Shown here in pieces: positions 61,848 through 64,000 of a stretch of 64,000 bases of DNA. The position numbers and the translations under genes are program-made. A model generated the notes under the pieces. The model was not told the DNA's origin. It saw only the letters and a list, made by a program, of their open reading frames with translations, and ran no database searches. Within the stretch, counting starts at the first letter, position 1, and each line of letters starts with the position of its first letter. The DNA comes from Alphaproteobacteria bacterium 32-64-14 (GTDB lineage: Bacteria > Pseudomonadota > Alphaproteobacteria > Caulobacterales > Hyphomonadaceae). The DNA lies in assembly GCA_002280725.1 (NCBI GenBank), contig NCEM01000003.1:1-64000 (forward strand). The letters run 5' to 3'.

Positions 61848-61859
61848 GAGGAGGCGAGC

Positions 61860-62099
61860 GTGGACTGGATCAACGTTCTGCTGATCATTGGCGGCATCTT
61901 CGGGGTGACCGGGATCATCTCGATGCTGATCCCGAAGGACCGCGATCCCGAGATCGGCTCCACCAACGACGACGTGACGGTGATCCCGACGCCGGGGCTG
62001 GATGGCTCCGTCATGGGCGTGGGCGGGGATGACGAGGATTATGAGGTGGGCGGGGATGATGGCGACGGGGATGGGGATCCTTCGACGCTTGTGAATTGA
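61860..62099 (+). CDS. Small membrane protein with acidic tail, 79 aa
   Basis: One N-terminal helix (VLLIIGGIFGVTGIISMLI), then DRDPEIGSTNDDV and a Gly/Asp/Glu-rich tail (GGDDEDYEVGGDDGDGDGD). It starts with GTG at 61860 behind TAGGAGGAGG. It forms a pair with the preceding gene. Function unknown. Confidence 0.6.
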   Translation: MDWINVLLIIGGIFGVTGIISMLIPKDRDPEIGSTNDDVTVIPTPGLDGSVMGVGGDDEDYEVGGDDGDGDGDPSTLVN

Positions 62100-62360
62100 G
62101 GAGTATCCGAGAGCTGCGCAGCGCATGCGCCAAGCGCCGCTCTACGTCCTGTGGCCTTGCATGAGCCGCGGAAAGCGCTGGAATGCGAGCGTCCTTAGCT
62201 CCTTTGAGCTAGAATCGAACACACCATATTCTATGCGCGCCCGCCCAACCCGGTAACGCACTGCTTTGAAAACACGCAAAAAGTGAATGAATCTAGGCGA
62301 TTACGGCACGGCGTGTTACGTTTTTCACAAGGCTCGGCATGGGCATCAGGTCCGGCAAAA

Positions 62361-62897
62361 ATGGGAAGTGTCCCTGTGGCTAACGAAGCACTACAGCGTC
62401 TCGCTGCTGCTGCGCATTTTGTAATCGCAAATGCTGGCGATGATCTTGGTAAGACCAAGCTCAACAAGATCCTCTGGTTCGCGGATTGCGCAGCGTGGCG
62501 GCGTACCGGGAGAACAATTACGGGGCTGACCCACTATGCGAAGCTTCAGTACGGGCCGGTTCCGCCAAAGTTGGATGCGGCCTTGATGCTGCTTGCGGCA
62601 GATGGTGCCGTGGAGTCTGACAAGCACTATGTTGGGACTTATGTCCGGCACGGATTTTTTTCAAAGAAGAGTCCGGCGACGGGAAACATCCTTGGCCCGG
62701 ATGAACAAGCAATCCTCTCCGAGATCATCGATGCGGTTCGCAACATGACTGCATTTGAGGTCTCCGAATTGAGCCACGACGCGCTCTGGCACGAGACCGC
62801 GCATGGCGGGAAAATCTCGGTCGAAGCGGCGTCTGTAAAAATGTTTGAGACGCCGGATCCGCGCATTCTAGATTGGGCGCGAAGCCGCCGAGCCTAG
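62361..62897 (+). CDS. Panacea-domain (SocA-like, DUF4065) protein, probable antitoxin
   Basis: A ~178-aa protein. The domain shows KTKLNKILWFADCAAWRRTG, YAKLQYGPVPPKLDAAL and the late LSHDALWHET, the pattern of the Panacea/SocA fold. Panacea domains are interchangeable antitoxins of toxin-antitoxin pairs; Caulobacter SocA is also a ClpXP adaptor. The start is uncertain: ATG 62361, or GTG 62376 with GGGAAG upstream. AT-richer than the region. The next gene starts 4 bp after its stop. Confidence 0.75.
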   Translation: MGSVPVANEALQRLAAAAHFVIANAGDDLGKTKLNKILWFADCAAWRRTGRTITGLTHYAKLQYGPVPPKLDAALMLLAADGAVESDKHYVGTYVRHGFFSKKSPATGNILGPDEQAILSEIIDAVRNMTAFEVSELSHDALWHETAHGGKISVEAASVKMFETPDPRILDWARSRRA

Positions 62898-62901
62898 CGC
62901 G

Positions 62902-63207
62902 ATGGCGGGCGTTTATATCAATCGGCCAGATGACGGCTTTCACATCAGGTGGACGGCGGAAGCGGCGGCGCAGCGCGACGAAATTTGTATTGAAAGCGTG
63001 GACGACTGCAGGCGGCTAAGCGGGCTGGTCAATCTGGCCGCGATGGTTGGGCATATCCAGGGCATTCCGATCAACGAGGATGACCCAATGTCCCATAAGG
63101 TCATGAGTGACGTTGAGAATACGCACGTTGTCTCGCTGACGTACGGTCTACTAGGCGACTCGATGACGATCTATGGAGCCAAGTGCTTTGAATTTGGAGA
63201 CGGGTAG
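62902..63207 (+). CDS. Unknown 101-aa protein, candidate toxin partner
   Basis: A 101-aa protein with predicted mixed alpha/beta content and a beta-rich end (VVSLTYGLLGDSMTIYGAKC). No recognised domain. The ATG is 4 bp after the Panacea gene stop, so the two form one operon. By analogy with Panacea systems it is the likely toxin, but order and sequence give no proof. Lower GC than housekeeping neighbours. Confidence 0.6.
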   Translation: MAGVYINRPDDGFHIRWTAEAAAQRDEICIESVDDCRRLSGLVNLAAMVGHIQGIPINEDDPMSHKVMSDVENTHVVSLTYGLLGDSMTIYGAKCFEFGDG

Positions 63208-63584
63208 GGACACGCGGGGGCGCTTCTCTACGAACAACGCCCACGTGAGGCGCCGCCCTTCCATTTTCTTCGCTCCCAACCAAGCATGGCCGCCGATCCG
63301 CCGGTGAGTTTTACGCCTCCCCCCGATCGGCGGAGGAGGGTGCCGGGGGCGGGGGGGATTCCCCGGATTGGCCGCTGTTCACCCGGTCGCGGGGCTGTTT
63401 CCGGGTCTCCGCACCCCCTCCCGAAAGCCCAATAAAGCGGTATAGTTACCGTTGCGGCGCGGGGGTGGGGCGATACGGGGCCGGAATACCGGTCCGGAGT
63501 GTTGACAAGGCACGGGGGCGACTGTAGCTGCCTGCGTTCGAATTTCAGACCTTACTCTGACTGAGAAAGGCTCCGCGAGGGAGC
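63208..63584. other. Intergenic region upstream of rplM
   Basis: About 377 bp without a convincing gene. It holds GC-rich hairpins (CCTCCCCCCGATCGGCGGAGG region near 63325) that may end the Panacea operon, and the rplM promoter near 63502. No tRNA or riboswitch was recognised. Confidence 0.5.
63502..63530 (+). promoter_or_regulatory. Putative sigma70-type promoter of rplM
   Basis: TTGACA (63502-63507), a 17-bp spacer, then TAGCTG (63525-63530). The -35 box is a perfect match to consensus and the spacing is optimal; the -10 is weak. It lies 55 bp before the rplM start. Confidence 0.55.
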
Positions 63585-64000
63585 ATGACAACCGTTTCCG
63601 TTAAACCGGCTGATGCCGTGAACAAGTGGGTGGTCATCGACGCTGAAGGCGTCGTTGTGGGCCGCCTTGCCTCCTACATCGCCCTGCGCCTGCGCGGTAA
63701 ACACCGCGCGGATTACACCCCGCACGTCGATCTGGGCGACCACATCGTGGTCATCAATGCGGACAAGGTCGCGATGACCGGCCGCAAGATGGTGCGCAAG
63801 AAGTATCACCGCCACACGGGTCACCCCGGCGGGATCAAGACCACCACGCCTGCGAAGATCCTCGCTTCGAAATTCCCGGAGCGCGTGGTCGAGCTGGCCG
63901 TGAAGCGCATGATGCCGGGCGAGAGCCCGCTGGCGCGCAAGCAGTTCTCGAAACTGCGCGTGTATGCCGGCACCGAGCATCCGCACACCGCGCAGAACCC
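63585..64000 (+). CDS. rplM: 50S ribosomal protein L13 (3' end outside window)
   Basis: The first 138 residues of L13 are visible: [46 protein letters not shown] and the family signature [29 protein letters not shown] lies upstream of the ATG. L13 is an early-assembling large-subunit protein; rpsI normally follows. Confidence 0.97.
   Translation, partial: MTTVSVKPADAVNKWVVIDAEGVVVGRLASYIALRLRGKHRADYTPHVDLGDHIVVINADKVAMTGRKMVRKKYHRHTGHPGGIKTTTPAKILASKFPERVVELAVKRMMPGESPLARKQFSKLRVYAGTEHPHTAQN

Noticed and set aside
62196..62211. TAGCTC-CTTT-GAGCTA hairpin ahead of the Panacea gene as a terminator or operator
   Set aside because: Only a 6-bp AT/GC-mixed stem with no T-run; too weak to call, though it may still be a binding site.
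63531..63552. GTTCGAATT, like a tRNA T-loop
   Set aside because: No acceptor, D or anticodon arms can be drawn in the preceding 75 bp; it lies between the rplM promoter and its start.
1..64000. CRISPR array, IS element, prophage or rRNA operon
   Set aside because: No regularly spaced direct repeats, no transposase, integrase or phage structural genes and no rRNA sequence were seen.

Overview
The window is about 64 kb of GC-rich chromosome from an alphaproteobacterium. The gene families point to a Caulobacterales/Hyphomonadales-type organism: class I lysyl-tRNA synthetase, a dnaB-alr / radA-cvpA-purF-SDR block, clpS-clpA, DUF6111 between a CoA-pyrophosphatase and a CCA-adding enzyme, bfd-bfr, and an MlaEF transporter. 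The genus cannot be fixed from the sequence alone. Coding density is very high. Many neighbours overlap by 4 bp (ATGA/GTGA), and many convergent pairs overlap or abut. I found no rRNA, tRNA, CRISPR, IS transposase or prophage; the exotic material is short inverted-repeat elements and small accessory genes.

Layout. 1-15.5 kb: a truncated unknown gene, then on the minus strand SDR, purF, cvpA, radA; an inserted-looking segment (cysK, PLP decarboxylase, FemAB-like transferase, ABC exporter pair, 79-aa protein); then mlaF, mlaE, alr, dnaB. 15.6-26.7 kb: lysS (class I), small envelope proteins, an MmyB-type regulator, an S24-type repressor with palindromes in its leader, a CNNM/CBS transporter, an ATP-grasp/zinc-metallopeptidase pair, an SDR, a GNAT and a membrane protein. 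26.6-33.5 kb: one minus-strand operon of MoxR ATPase, 70-aa membrane protein, DUF58, BatA/DUF4159 and a VWA-like membrane protein. 33.5-36.8 kb: DUF1285, NUDIX CoA pyrophosphatase, DUF6111, CCA-adding enzyme, TspO. 37-45.7 kb: a TadE/TadG-like pair, hemF, a DUF6958-like gene reading antisense through the end of a D-Ala-D-Ala carboxypeptidase gene, clpS-clpA, a zinc-ribbon protein and a lipoprotein. 45.8-54.5 kb: NUDIX, a 26-aa membrane peptide, a Ca/Na antiporter, SixA-like phosphatase, thiolase, GNAT, DUF4145 protein, rtcB, a possible small RNA, a DUF4105 (Lnb-like) protein with an alpha/beta hydrolase, and VanZ. 54.8-64 kb: alanine-zipper lipoprotein, L,D-transpeptidase, MpaB-type protein, bacterioferritin and ferredoxin with iron-box-like sites, an exported M28 peptidase, two small acidic-tailed membrane proteins, a Panacea-domain gene with an unknown partner, and the start of rplM.

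Most genes are housekeeping: purine and cysteine synthesis, replication, translation, proteolysis, haem and iron storage, and envelope upkeep. The best candidates for something new are the Panacea-domain two-gene module (62361-63207), the ATP-grasp/metallopeptidase pair (21831-23917), a possible anti-Shine-Dalgarno small RNA upstream of rtcB (about 52200-52370), and the long antisense gene overlap at 40191-40764. At least four families of short inverted-repeat elements fill intergenic gaps.
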